The position numbers and the translations under genes were made by a program. From CAYJNO01 sp964371715 (GTDB lineage: Bacteria; Bacillota_I; Bacilli_A; Erysipelotrichales; Erysipelotrichaceae), in NCBI GenBank assembly GCA_964371715.1, contig CAYJNO010000027.1:1-23562 (forward strand): a stretch of 23,562 nucleotides of DNA, in the 5' to 3' direction. Of the stretch, positions 7,325 through 15,248 are shown piece after piece. Position 1 is the stretch's first letter. Each line of letters opens with the position of its first letter. The notes under the pieces were generated by a model. That model worked only from the letters and a program-made list of their open reading frames with translations. It was not told the origin of the DNA and did no database searches.

Positions 7325-8329
7325 ATGGAAAATAAAGATTTAACTAGCTATAAAGATGTTTGGGTATTTGCTGAACAAAGAGATAATAAAATAATGCCTG
7401 TTGTTTTTGAATTATTAGGTGAAGGTAGAAAATTAGCTGATAAAGTTGGTTGTAAACTTTGTGCAGTATTATGTGGACATAATGCTGAGGATTTACAAAA
7501 AGAATTATTTGGCTATGGAGCTGATGTAGTATATTATGCAGAAAGTGAATTATTAAAAGATTATCGTACAGATTCATATACTAATGTAATATTTGAAGCT
7601 ATAGAAAAGTATAAGCCAGAAATAATGTTACTTGGAGCAACACATATTGGTAGAGACTTAGGACCATGTTTAGCAGTACGTGCTGATACAGGATTAACTG
7701 CCGATTGTACAATTTTAGAAATTGATGAAAATGATAAAAAAATATTACAAACTCGTCCTGCATTTGGTGGTAATTTAATGGCAACAATAATTTGTCCAGA
7801 TCATAGACCTCAAATGTCAACTGTTAGACCAGGTGTTATGGCAAAATCAGAATTTAATGAAAATGCAACAGGTGAAGTAATTGAATTAACAGTTAACTTA
7901 AAAGCAGATGAAGTTAGAACTAATATATTAGAAATAGTTAAAAGTGTAGAAGAGCTTGTATCATTAACAGATGCAGAAGTAATCGTTTGTGGTGGTATGG
8001 GTCTTGGTAAAAAAGAAGGCTTTGATCTATTAAATGATTTAGCTAAGGCTTTAAATGGAACAGTTGCAGCAAGTAGAGCAGCAGTTGATGCTGGATGGAT
8101 TGATCATTCATATCAAATTGGTCAAACTGGAACGACAGTTAAACCAAAAATTTATATAGCTTGTGGAATATCTGGAGCAATTCAACACGTTGCAGGTATG
8201 CAAGAGTCAGAGCAAATCATTGCGATTAATACTAATGAAAATGCTCCAATATTTGAAGTAGCAGATTATGGTATTGTTGGTGATTTATATACAGTAATTC
8301 CAACGTTAATAGAAGAACTAAAAAAATAG
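7325..8329 (+). CDS. etfA: Electron transfer flavoprotein alpha subunit
   Basis: A 334-residue EtfA, partner of EtfB. The N-terminal domain (about 8-190) has the expected PEIMLLGATHIGRDLGP and TRPAFGGNLMATI stretches. The C-terminal FAD domain (about 205-334) shows SRAAVDAGW (250-258), QIGQTGTTVKP (264-274), GISGAIQHVAGM (281-292) and NTNENAPIFEVADYGIVGD (302-320). No extra ferredoxin domain is fused at the N-terminus. It follows etfB by 20 bases behind an AAGGAG site, in the same operon. Confidence 0.94.
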   Translation: MENKDLTSYKDVWVFAEQRDNKIMPVVFELLGEGRKLADKVGCKLCAVLCGHNAEDLQKELFGYGADVVYYAESELLKDYRTDSYTNVIFEAIEKYKPEIMLLGATHIGRDLGPCLAVRADTGLTADCTILEIDENDKKILQTRPAFGGNLMATIICPDHRPQMSTVRPGVMAKSEFNENATGEVIELTVNLKADEVRTNILEIVKSVEELVSLTDAEVIVCGGMGLGKKEGFDLLNDLAKALNGTVAASRAAVDAGWIDHSYQIGQTGTTVKPKIYIACGISGAIQHVAGMQESEQIIAINTNENAPIFEVADYGIVGDLYTVIPTLIEELKK

Positions 8330-8339
8330 GAGACTAGAC

Positions 8340-9575
8340 ATGAGTAAAAAATTATTAGAAGGTGTTAAAGTAGTTGAATTAGCAACATTTATTGCAGCAG
8401 CTGGAGCAGGACGCTTTTTAGCGGATTGTGGTGCAACTGTTATTAAAGTCGAAGCAGCAAAAGGTGATCCATTACGTTATACTGCACCATCAGAAGGAAG
8501 ACCTTTAGATATGTATGAAAATACTACTTGGGACTTAGAAAATGGTAATAAATTATGTATATCTTTAAATACTAAAGATGAAAAAGGAAAAGAAGCATTA
8601 TTTAAATTATTAGAAGATGCAGATGTATTTATCACAAACTGGAGACCTCAAGCTTTAGAAAGATCTGGATTAGACTATGAAACTTTAAAAGAAAAATTCC
8701 CTAAACTTGTATATGCAATGTGTACAGGCTATGGAGAATTTGGACCAGATAAGGACTTACCAGGATTTGACTTTACAGCATTCTTTGCACGTGGAGGCTA
8801 TTTAGAGTCTTTAAGACAAAGAGGTGAAAAACCAATGAATATCATTCCAGGAGCAGGTGATCATAATGTAGCAATGAATCTTGCAGCAGGTATTTTAGCA
8901 GCTTTATATCATGCTAAAGTAACTGGTAAAGGTGAAAAAGTTGAAACTTCATTATTTGAATCAGCAATCTATAATATGGGAATGATGATTCAAGCAGCAA
9001 ATTATGATGGGTTTGCTAGAACATATCCTATTAATATAAGAGAAAGTGCTAATCCATTTAATGCATGTTGGAATACAAAAGATGATCGTTATATTCAAAC
9101 AGTGTGTCCTGACTACAATACTTACTTTGATAAATTTATGACTGCTTTAGGCAGAGAAGATTTAATTGGTAATGATCGTTATTTCCCAATTTTAAACTGT
9201 CAACAAAATAATGCTACAACAGAAGTATATGATATTGTTATGGAAGCTATGAAATCAAAACCTGTAGCTGAATGGGTTCCATTATTAAAAGCAGTTGATT
9301 TACCATTCTCTGTAGCTCAATCATGGCTTGAGATTTTAGAAGATGAACAAGCATGGGCTAATGAATGTTTCTATGAAATGGAATACGATAATGGAAATAA
9401 AAGAACATTAGTAAGACCTCCAGTAAAATTTGCTGAAATGGGTACACCAGAATATAATAGAGGACCTTTAATTGGTGAACATGGTAAAGAAATCTTAGCA
9501 AATGTTGGATATTCTGATAATGAAATAAATGAGTTAATTGAAAACAAAGTATTATATATCTGGGACAAAAAATAA
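8340..9575 (+). CDS. hadA: Class III (CaiB/BaiF, HadA/FldA-like) CoA-transferase
   Basis: A 411-residue family III CoA-transferase. These move CoA from an acyl-CoA product to the free 2-hydroxy acid through an aspartyl-anhydride intermediate. Asp174 in GAGDHN is the expected catalytic aspartate. The stretches GDPLRYT (42-48), FITNWRPQALERSGLDYE (97-114) and TGYGEFGPDKDLPGFDFTAF (129-148) are those shared by HadA and FldA. In this pathway it would pass CoA from the saturated or enoyl-CoA end product to the incoming 2-hydroxy acid, so activation costs no ATP once running. Because the substrate is unknown, 'hadA' is by family and context only. It has an AGGAG site and lies 10 bases after etfA. 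Confidence 0.85.
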   Translation: MSKKLLEGVKVVELATFIAAAGAGRFLADCGATVIKVEAAKGDPLRYTAPSEGRPLDMYENTTWDLENGNKLCISLNTKDEKGKEALFKLLEDADVFITNWRPQALERSGLDYETLKEKFPKLVYAMCTGYGEFGPDKDLPGFDFTAFFARGGYLESLRQRGEKPMNIIPGAGDHNVAMNLAAGILAALYHAKVTGKGEKVETSLFESAIYNMGMMIQAANYDGFARTYPINIRESANPFNACWNTKDDRYIQTVCPDYNTYFDKFMTALGREDLIGNDRYFPILNCQQNNATTEVYDIVMEAMKSKPVAEWVPLLKAVDLPFSVAQSWLEILEDEQAWANECFYEMEYDNGNKRTLVRPPVKFAEMGTPEYNRGPLIGEHGKEILANVGYSDNEINELIENKVLYIWDKK

Positions 9576-9577
9576 TT

Positions 9578-11092
9578 ATGTATGCTTATGGAAAAACGAT
9601 TATAGAATGTTTAAAAGATCGTGTGTTAAAGACACCTTTAAATATTGCTATTGATGGAGATGAAGGTAAATTAAGCTATAGTAAAGTTGATGAATTATCA
9701 ACTTTACTAGCACTTGATTTACAAAATCAAGGTATTATGGAAAAAGATAAAGTAGGTATTCTTTCGGCTAATAGTACTAATTGGATAATCGTTTTTTATG
9801 CTGTTTTAAAATTAAATGCTATACCAGTTTTATTTAATTTTTTATTAAAAAAGAATGAGTTAGTAGATTTAATTAATTATTCTGATTGTAAGTATGTAAT
9901 GCATTGTAATAACTGTGATAAAGAAAATATTATCGAATCATTAAATCATTTAAAAGCTAATACTAAAACAACTTATATTACAATACCTAAAAAAACTTAT
10001 GACTATAAAGATTTTGATGTTAAAGATATAAATAATGAAGATAAGCTAAATTATTATAACGCAAAAGAAAATGATGAAGCATTAATTATGTTTACTTCTG
10101 GAACCTCTTTTGTTAGTAAAGGGGTAGTACTATCACATTTGAATCTATTAAAAAACTCTTATTCTGTTAGTAAGAGTATGGGGTGGAATGAAGAAGATAA
10201 ATTTTTAGTTAATGTTCCTTTATTTCATTGTTTTGGTACAAGTACTTGTTTATTAACATCTTTATTTACAGGGCATACATTAATTATTACTAATAGTTTT
10301 CATCGTCAAACATCGCTAGAGTTAATAGAGAAATATAAAGTTAGTGTCTTAAATGGAGTTCCATCAATGTTTTTGGCCATAGTAAAATATGAAAATTTTG
10401 ATAAGTATGATATATCATCATTAAGAAATGGAATAATAGCTGGATCTTATTTTTCAAAAGAAGATTATATTGACATTACCAATAAATTACAAAACTTTAA
10501 TTTAATATCATCATATGGACAAACAGAAACATCACCATGTGTTACTATCACAAAGTTAGATAGTAGCTTTGAAGAAAAGTCGATGTTTCAAGGTAAAGTA
10601 ATCGAAGATGTTGAAATAAAAATTGCAGCAGATAATGAAATTTTAGTTAAAGGTTATAATACAACAAAAGGATATTATAAATTAGCTGAAGAGACAAAAA
10701 ATTTATATGATGAAAATGGATATTTAAAAACTGGTGATCTAGGAACTTTAGATAACAATAACAACTTAACAATCATAGGACGAAAAAAAGATTTAATAAT
10801 AAGAGCTGGTGAAAATATAGCACCTTTAGAAATTGAAAAACATATCTTAACATACCCTAATATAAAAGAATGTAAAGTTATTGGAAAAAAAGCTGAAGTC
10901 ATTCAGGAAAAAGTTGTTGCATGTATTGTAAGTAGCGACGTAATTGATGAAGAATTACTTAAAAAATATTTAAGTGATAAATTAGCTAAGTATAAAATTC
11001 CAGAAGAATATATATTTTTAGATGAATTACCAAAAACAGCAAGTGGTAAAATATCTTTAAATAAATTAAAAGAAAGAGTGAATTATGAATAA
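9578..11092 (+). CDS. AMP-forming acyl-CoA synthetase/ligase
   Basis: A 504-residue ANL-superfamily enzyme that makes an acyl-AMP from ATP and then the acyl-CoA. Visible motifs are the phosphate loop TSGTSFVSKG (173-182, a variant of TSGTTGxPKG), SSYGQTETSP (311-320), TGDLGTL (385-391), GRKKDLIIRAGENIAP (401-416) and the C-terminal ASGK with catalytic Lys491. All parts are present. It starts 2 bases after the CoA-transferase stop with no clear ribosome site, so translation is probably coupled. A ligase next to a CoA-transferase would prime the cycle by making the first acyl-CoA, as proposed for aromatic reductive pathways in Clostridium sporogenes. The acid used is not known. Confidence 0.88.
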   Translation: MYAYGKTIIECLKDRVLKTPLNIAIDGDEGKLSYSKVDELSTLLALDLQNQGIMEKDKVGILSANSTNWIIVFYAVLKLNAIPVLFNFLLKKNELVDLINYSDCKYVMHCNNCDKENIIESLNHLKANTKTTYITIPKKTYDYKDFDVKDINNEDKLNYYNAKENDEALIMFTSGTSFVSKGVVLSHLNLLKNSYSVSKSMGWNEEDKFLVNVPLFHCFGTSTCLLTSLFTGHTLIITNSFHRQTSLELIEKYKVSVLNGVPSMFLAIVKYENFDKYDISSLRNGIIAGSYFSKEDYIDITNKLQNFNLISSYGQTETSPCVTITKLDSSFEEKSMFQGKVIEDVEIKIAADNEILVKGYNTTKGYYKLAEETKNLYDENGYLKTGDLGTLDNNNNLTIIGRKKDLIIRAGENIAPLEIEKHILTYPNIKECKVIGKKAEVIQEKVVACIVSSDVIDEELLKKYLSDKLAKYKIPEEYIFLDELPKTASGKISLNKLKERVNYE

Positions 11093-11732
11093 GAATATCA
11101 TCAAAAGAGTTTTAAGTTATATTTTAGGCTTATTTTTATTGGCAGTTGGTGTAACAATATCAATCAAATCTAATCTTGGAGTTTCTCCTGTTAATTCATT
11201 GCCCTATATGCTAAGTCAAGTAACGGGTTTAGATCAAGGTATGTTTACAATTATAGTTTTTAGTTTCTTCATACTATTACAATTTATAATTATTGGAAAA
11301 GATTTTAAGCCTATTAATATTTTACAAATTGTATTTTCCACAATGTTTGGTTATTTTGTTAACTTTACAAATTCAATATTTGCTTTTATTCCTTCTCCAA
11401 ATAACTATTTTATACAGTTAATATATTTAATTCTTTCTATAGTAGTTGTTGCATTAGGATTATTATTTTACTTGAATGCTAATATTGTTCCTCAACCTGC
11501 AGAGGGATTAATGATTGCAATAGCAGATAAAACAAAAACTGAAATGCCAAAAATAAAAGTTATTGTTGATTCAATTATTGTATTATGTGCCATTGGTCTA
11601 TCTTTCTTTTTCTTTCAAGAATTAGTTGGTATAAGAGAGGGTACTATAATCGCGGCAATAATGATTGGCAAAGTATTAGGTATCTTAAGTAAAAAGTTTA
11701 AAGAACCATTACAAAAGTATTTAATGGGTTAA
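11085..11732 (+). CDS. YczE/YyaS-like integral membrane protein, function unknown
   Basis: A 215-residue protein with about five membrane helices (near 8-28, 48-72, 78-100, 107-130, 158-178). It has the features of the YczE/YyaS group, distantly like YitT: an early G-x-S-P stretch (LGVSPVNSLPYML), a P-Q-P-A-E-G-L loop (around 136-142) and a C-terminal G-T-I segment before a short basic tail. Function of the family is not established. Its ATG lies 8 bases inside the ligase gene and a terminator follows its stop at once, so it is the last gene of the acyl-CoA operon. That tight coupling suggests a role in the same pathway, for example acid product export (inference). Confidence 0.7.
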   Translation: MNKNIIKRVLSYILGLFLLAVGVTISIKSNLGVSPVNSLPYMLSQVTGLDQGMFTIIVFSFFILLQFIIIGKDFKPINILQIVFSTMFGYFVNFTNSIFAFIPSPNNYFIQLIYLILSIVVVALGLLFYLNANIVPQPAEGLMIAIADKTKTEMPKIKVIVDSIIVLCAIGLSFFFFQELVGIREGTIIAAIMIGKVLGILSKKFKEPLQKYLMG

Positions 11733-11762
11733 AAAAGTAAGTGGAATTCTACTTACTTTTTT
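11731..11762. terminator. Bidirectional terminator between the acyl-CoA operon and the PRD regulator
   Basis: AAAAAAGTAAGT (11731-11742), an 8-base loop GGAATTCT, ACTTACTTTTTT (11751-11762): a perfect 12-bp stem flanked by A on the left and T on the right. It can therefore end transcription on both strands and serves the two convergent units. Confidence 0.88.
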
Positions 11763-11782
11763 GCTTAATTTACCATATCGTA

Positions 11783-11815
11783 CTATATCTTCATGATGCA
11801 TATCATAAGATATAG
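11783..11815. repeat. Hairpin without T tract in the convergent intergenic region
   Basis: CTATATCTT-C-ATGAT / ATCAT-AAGATATAG forms 14 pairs with one bulged base and a GCAT loop. No T run follows on either strand, so it is not a standard terminator. On the minus strand it would lie in the 3' end of the PRD regulator message, just before the terminator. Role unknown. Confidence 0.45.
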
Positions 11816-11873
11816 AATAAACTATTTATTGTAGTTTAAAAATTATAAGAAGTTATACCCTAAAAAAATTAAT

Positions 11874-13907
11874 TTAATTAATTTTTTCATTATATACAAA
11901 ATCCTTTATCAAATAATATAATGCATCTTTGCTTATATTATTATTTGTAACTGCATCTTTAAAGTTACTTTCTTTGATTAAGTTTGCAATAGTAATTAAT
12001 GCTTCAACATGCTCAGTATTATTACGAGAACAAAAAGTAAAGAATATTGATAGTGGTCTATTTTCAAAGATTACAGGTTGTTTTAATACTGTTAAAACGA
12101 TGCCCGATTTAATTATTTCTCCATCATGTGTACTGGCATGAGGTATTGAAATTAAATCATCAATAATCATATAGCTACCATAGTTATTAAAAGAATATAA
12201 TAGATTATCTTTATACATTGGCATTGCGTAGTTATTTGTTACTAAAAATTGACCAGCATCTAAGATTACACTTTGCCAATCTAAAAATGAATCATACATC
12301 AATATGTTTTCAATAGGAAGTAAATCTAATAATGTTAATTTTGTATTACTTAAGTCATCAATTAATGTGTTAGAAAATTTATTTTTTAATGTATTAATTA
12401 ATTTTGGTTTATCGTGAATATGAGTATTCTCTTCTATTATAGTAAGTAATTCACTTAACTTAATTTTATTTAAAGTATTTTTGTCTAAACAACTGTCTAA
12501 AGTATGAAAATCTTCTGTAGAGAGGATTGGGTTAACATGAATAATATTAGTGTTACAATTAAGGTTTAATGATTTTATAGTTGTAATTATATAGTCAATA
12601 CTTTCGTCAATAATAAACTGGTTAATACGATTTAAAGCTATACAATCAACAACATTTATTGCGTATTTTTCACTAAGTTGCTGTTCTAAAAGTTTAGAAG
12701 TACCATAACCATGAGAACACACAATAAGTACTTGATGTTTTTTAGTGTTTGATATATTTTTAATTCGATTAATAGCTGTTAAAAAATGGATAGTTACTAA
12801 TGCTAATTCATTATTATCAAAGTTATGAGAAGTGAAAAAGTTCAATTTATTTAAAACATTTTTAGTAATTTGAAATTCATTTGGATATTTATTTATTACT
12901 TCAATAACATTGATATCCTCAAGTCTAATATTGTTTTCTAAGCGAAACATTGTTGGTTTAATATGTAACATTAAACTACGATAAAGTTGATGATCAAGAT
13001 TAAGGTTAAGGTTGATTTCATTAGAGAATAAATCGATAATTTTTACAACTAATAAATGATAGTCAAACCAATTATCAATATTATTAAATAAGTGATGTGT
13101 ATAACTACAGTTTTTTATAAATTGTAATAAATATTGTAGTTCAATTTTTGAATATTTAAAATTGAATTCATCACACAAATCAGTAAAATTTTTAATAATG
13201 TTTGTTGAAAGTGCAACATCATTATTAAAATAACCAACAACTTTATTTTGAGATGAACGATGTATTAAAATTTGGATGTAAGCTTCAACTATCTCAAAGG
13301 ATGAATCTGATAATTGAATATTTTCTTCAATAAGAATACTATTGACAAAGGATTTAATCAGACTATGAATATTATTATAAGAATTAAAATAAAAATTAAG
13401 GTTTTTTTGCTCAAATTTTGATAGTTTTTTATATTCAAAAAATAATTGTAAAAATAATTGTCTAATGTTTGTTTCATCACCAACAAGCCTTAGACCTTTT
13501 TTATGATCTGAAACTAATGATAAATTATTTTTAGTAAGCAAAGCGTTGATCTCTTCCAAGTAGTTTTTTACAGAAGATCTACTTATCTCAAGGTTATTAG
13601 CCATTGTAGAGATGTTTAAATGATCATTTTTTAAAAGACTATATATTAATAGTAATTTTTTTAGGTTTGCTGAGTGTGGTATTACAATATTTTCTTGTAA
13701 GTATTCTTTGATAACCTCAGTATTAGTTAAGTGAAGATAACCAGACTTAATATATATTTTTGCATTTGGAATAAATGTTTGAATATTTCGGATATAGTTT
13801 TGGATGCTACGTGTTGAGATATTGAATTCTATTAGTAAAGCTGTAATCTCTATTGATTCATATTTAGAGATATATTCTAAAAACTTTAACTCTTTATTAT
13901 TTAACAT
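11874..13907 (-). CDS. PRD-containing PTS-controlled transcription activator (MtlR/LicR/ManR type)
   Basis: A 677-residue regulator with the full modular order. HTH-1 is at about 1-60 and HTH-2 at 80-140. PRD1 is at about 175-275 (His216 in LIHRS). PRD2 is at about 285-385 (His315 in MLHIKP, His374 in TIHFLT). An EIIB-like domain is at about 390-475, with phosphorylatable Cys397 in IVCSHGYGTS. An EIIA-like domain is at about 530-670, with His590 in ISIPHAS. It has DNA-binding helices and no RNA-binding domain, so it is a DNA activator, not an RNA antiterminator. In this family phosphorylation by HPr on a PRD activates, while phosphorylation by the cognate EII parts inhibits. It is divergent from the PTS operon that starts at 14073, its likely target. 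The start follows GGTGAGGG on the minus strand. All phospho-sites are present. Confidence 0.9.
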   Translation of the reverse strand: MLNNKELKFLEYISKYESIEITALLIEFNISTRSIQNYIRNIQTFIPNAKIYIKSGYLHLTNTEVIKEYLQENIVIPHSANLKKLLLIYSLLKNDHLNISTMANNLEISRSSVKNYLEEINALLTKNNLSLVSDHKKGLRLVGDETNIRQLFLQLFFEYKKLSKFEQKNLNFYFNSYNNIHSLIKSFVNSILIEENIQLSDSSFEIVEAYIQILIHRSSQNKVVGYFNNDVALSTNIIKNFTDLCDEFNFKYSKIELQYLLQFIKNCSYTHHLFNNIDNWFDYHLLVVKIIDLFSNEINLNLNLDHQLYRSLMLHIKPTMFRLENNIRLEDINVIEVINKYPNEFQITKNVLNKLNFFTSHNFDNNELALVTIHFLTAINRIKNISNTKKHQVLIVCSHGYGTSKLLEQQLSEKYAINVVDCIALNRINQFIIDESIDYIITTIKSLNLNCNTNIIHVNPILSTEDFHTLDSCLDKNTLNKIKLSELLTIIEENTHIHDKPKLINTLKNKFSNTLIDDLSNTKLTLLDLLPIENILMYDSFLDWQSVILDAGQFLVTNNYAMPMYKDNLLYSFNNYGSYMIIDDLISIPHASTHDGEIIKSGIVLTVLKQPVIFENRPLSIFFTFCSRNNTEHVEALITIANLIKESNFKDAVTNNNISKDALYYLIKDFVYNEKIN

Positions 13908-13936
13908 ATTTTACCCTCACCATTATATGTACTTAT

Positions 13937-13965
13937 ATTATAAGATAATTAAGAAATTATGAAAG
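13937..13965 (-). promoter_or_regulatory. Probable promoter of the PRD regulator
   Basis: On the minus strand CTTTCA (13965-13960), 17 bases, then a perfect TATAAT (13942-13937). The -35 is a weak match. It lies back to back with the PTS operon promoter. Confidence 0.45.
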
Positions 13966-13971
13966 AACATT

Positions 13972-13996
13972 TTTTTGCGCAAAAATATGCAAAAAA
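13972..13996. promoter_or_regulatory. Probable activator site upstream of the PTS operon
   Basis: The perfect 14-bp palindrome TTTTTGCGCAAAAA (13972-13985) is followed by another GCAAAAA (13989-13995) exactly 10 bases after the first one, that is one DNA turn. The group lies about 45-65 bases upstream of the predicted PTS transcript start, where MtlR/LicR-type activators bind. Assignment to the neighbouring PRD regulator is by position only. Confidence 0.5.
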
Positions 13997-14003
13997 TTAC
14001 ATA

Positions 14004-14032
14004 TTTCAAAACTAACATGTAAGTGCTATCAT
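14004..14032 (+). promoter_or_regulatory. Promoter of the PTS operon
   Basis: TTTCAA (14004-14009), 17 bases, TATCAT (14027-14032), with TG at 14024-14025 giving an extended -10 (TGC-TATCAT). The poor -35 fits a promoter that needs an activator. Predicted start is near 14039. Confidence 0.55.
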
Positions 14033-14060
14033 AAACTTATAAAAATTTTATTGAATTTTG

Positions 14061-14066
14061 AAGGGG
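14061..14066 (+). promoter_or_regulatory. Ribosome binding site that fixes the EIIA start
   Basis: AAGGGG, 6 bases before the ATG at 14073. It overlaps the reading frame of the in-frame TTG at 14058, which is thus rejected as the start. Confidence 0.7.
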
Positions 14067-14072
14067 AAAAAT

Positions 14073-14498
14073 ATGAAAGAATACTTAAATAAAAATCACA
14101 TTGAATGTATAGATAGAGTTGATTGTTGGGAAGATAGTATTATTAAATCTTCTAAAGCATTATTAAATAATGGTTATATAAATGAAAGTTATGTAAATGG
14201 AATGATTCAAAGTGTAATTGATAATGGACCATATATGGTTATCTTACCAGAAATTGCAATGCCACATACTGATCCTAATAAAGGTGTAATTAAAACTGGT
14301 ATCTCTTTATTGAAAGTAAATGAACCAGTAATTTTTCCAGAGAATAAACCGGTTAGATTATTAATTACTTTAGCAGCAACAAGTGGTGATGAACATATGA
14401 ATTTATTAGCCAAGTTAACAGATTTTCTAATAGATGAAGAAAAAATAAAATCAATATTAGCATGTTCTACTAAAGAAGAAATAATGGATTTAGTATGA
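14073..14498 (+). CDS. PTS EIIA component, mannitol/fructose type (CmtB-like)
   Basis: A 141-residue single-domain EIIA of the fructose-mannitol class. It takes phosphate from HPr on His65, seen in ILPEIAMPHTDP, and passes it to the EIIB domain of the downstream EIICB. The length is normal (about 145). In this class the 'PH' motif near residue 65 is diagnostic, and the following GISLLKVNEPVIF strand fits. It is the first gene of a four-gene operon and overlaps the kinase gene by 4 bases (ATGA). The E. coli counterpart with the same neighbours is cmtB. The sugar is unknown. Confidence 0.88.
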   Translation: MKEYLNKNHIECIDRVDCWEDSIIKSSKALLNNGYINESYVNGMIQSVIDNGPYMVILPEIAMPHTDPNKGVIKTGISLLKVNEPVIFPENKPVRLLITLAATSGDEHMNLLAKLTDFLIDEEKIKSILACSTKEEIMDLV

Positions 14499-15247
14499 AT
14501 CTTGTAGTTGAATATGATTTAGTAGTAAATGGCTTGAAGATAAAAGCAAATTACAGTGAAGATACTGTAAATGAAATATTGCTTACTTTAGTTGATAAGA
14601 TGCAACAATTATATAGGTTAAAACAAAATAGAATCATTGTTTTTATTGCAGCACCACCAGCAACTGGTAAATCAACTTTAACTTTAGTATTAGAAAAATT
14701 AGCAAGAGAAAAAGGTTATGATAATATACAAGCTTTAGGTATGGATGGATTCCACTATGATAATGAATATTTAAATAATAATTATCATAATATCGACGGA
14801 AGAAAAACATTACTAAAAAATATAAAGGGAAGTCCTGAAACATTTAATATCGAGAAATTATTCAATAAAATAGAGCATTTAAAATATGAAAATATACTTT
14901 GGCCAATATATGATCGTATTTTACATGATGTTGTTGAAGATCAAATAAAAGTAGAAAAAAACATTATTTTGATTGAAGGGAATTGGTTATTACTTAATGA
15001 AGATAAGTGGAGAGAGTTAAAAGCTTTATGTGACTATAGTGTCTTAATAAAAGCTAAATTACCACAATTAAAAGAGCGATTAATTAATCGAAAAGTCATG
15101 GGTGGAAAATCAATTGAAGAAGCAACAAAATTCTATGAAGAAAGTGACAGTAAAAATGTTATAAGAATGTTGAATAATTGTTTAGATGCAGATTTATGTA
15201 TCGATATGATTGATGAATTAAACTATAAGATAGAAAAGAGGGTATAA
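14495..15247 (+). CDS. P-loop kinase of the uridine kinase/FrcK/YggC type
   Basis: A 250-residue NTP-binding protein of the phosphoribulokinase/uridine kinase-like group. The Walker A loop is APPATGKST (53-61). Further marks are ALGMDGFHYD (80-89), KGSPETF (111-117), PIYDRILHD (137-145) and EGNWLLL (161-167). These are the stretches shared by YggC of E. coli and proteins labelled FrcK, predicted to phosphorylate a sugar or a related small molecule. Its reaction is not established. It lies between the EIIA and EIICB genes, so the natural reading is a second phosphorylation of the PTS product or of its oxidised form (inference). Coupled to EIIA by a 4-base overlap, and 1 base from EIICB. Confidence 0.8.
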   Translation: MNLVVEYDLVVNGLKIKANYSEDTVNEILLTLVDKMQQLYRLKQNRIIVFIAAPPATGKSTLTLVLEKLAREKGYDNIQALGMDGFHYDNEYLNNNYHNIDGRKTLLKNIKGSPETFNIEKLFNKIEHLKYENILWPIYDRILHDVVEDQIKVEKNIILIEGNWLLLNEDKWRELKALCDYSVLIKAKLPQLKERLINRKVMGGKSIEEATKFYEESDSKNVIRMLNNCLDADLCIDMIDELNYKIEKRV

Positions 15248-15248
15248 G

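Noticed and set aside
981..8329. Classic acrylate pathway (lactate to propionate)
   Set aside because: Not excluded, but the transferase is class III, not the class I propionate CoA-transferase (Pct), and an extra ligase is present; had/fld-type is the better fit.
14058..14072. TTG at 14058 as the EIIA start
   Set aside because: The ribosome site AAGGGG at 14061-14066 would lie inside the gene; the ATG at 14073 has correct spacing and gives the usual length.
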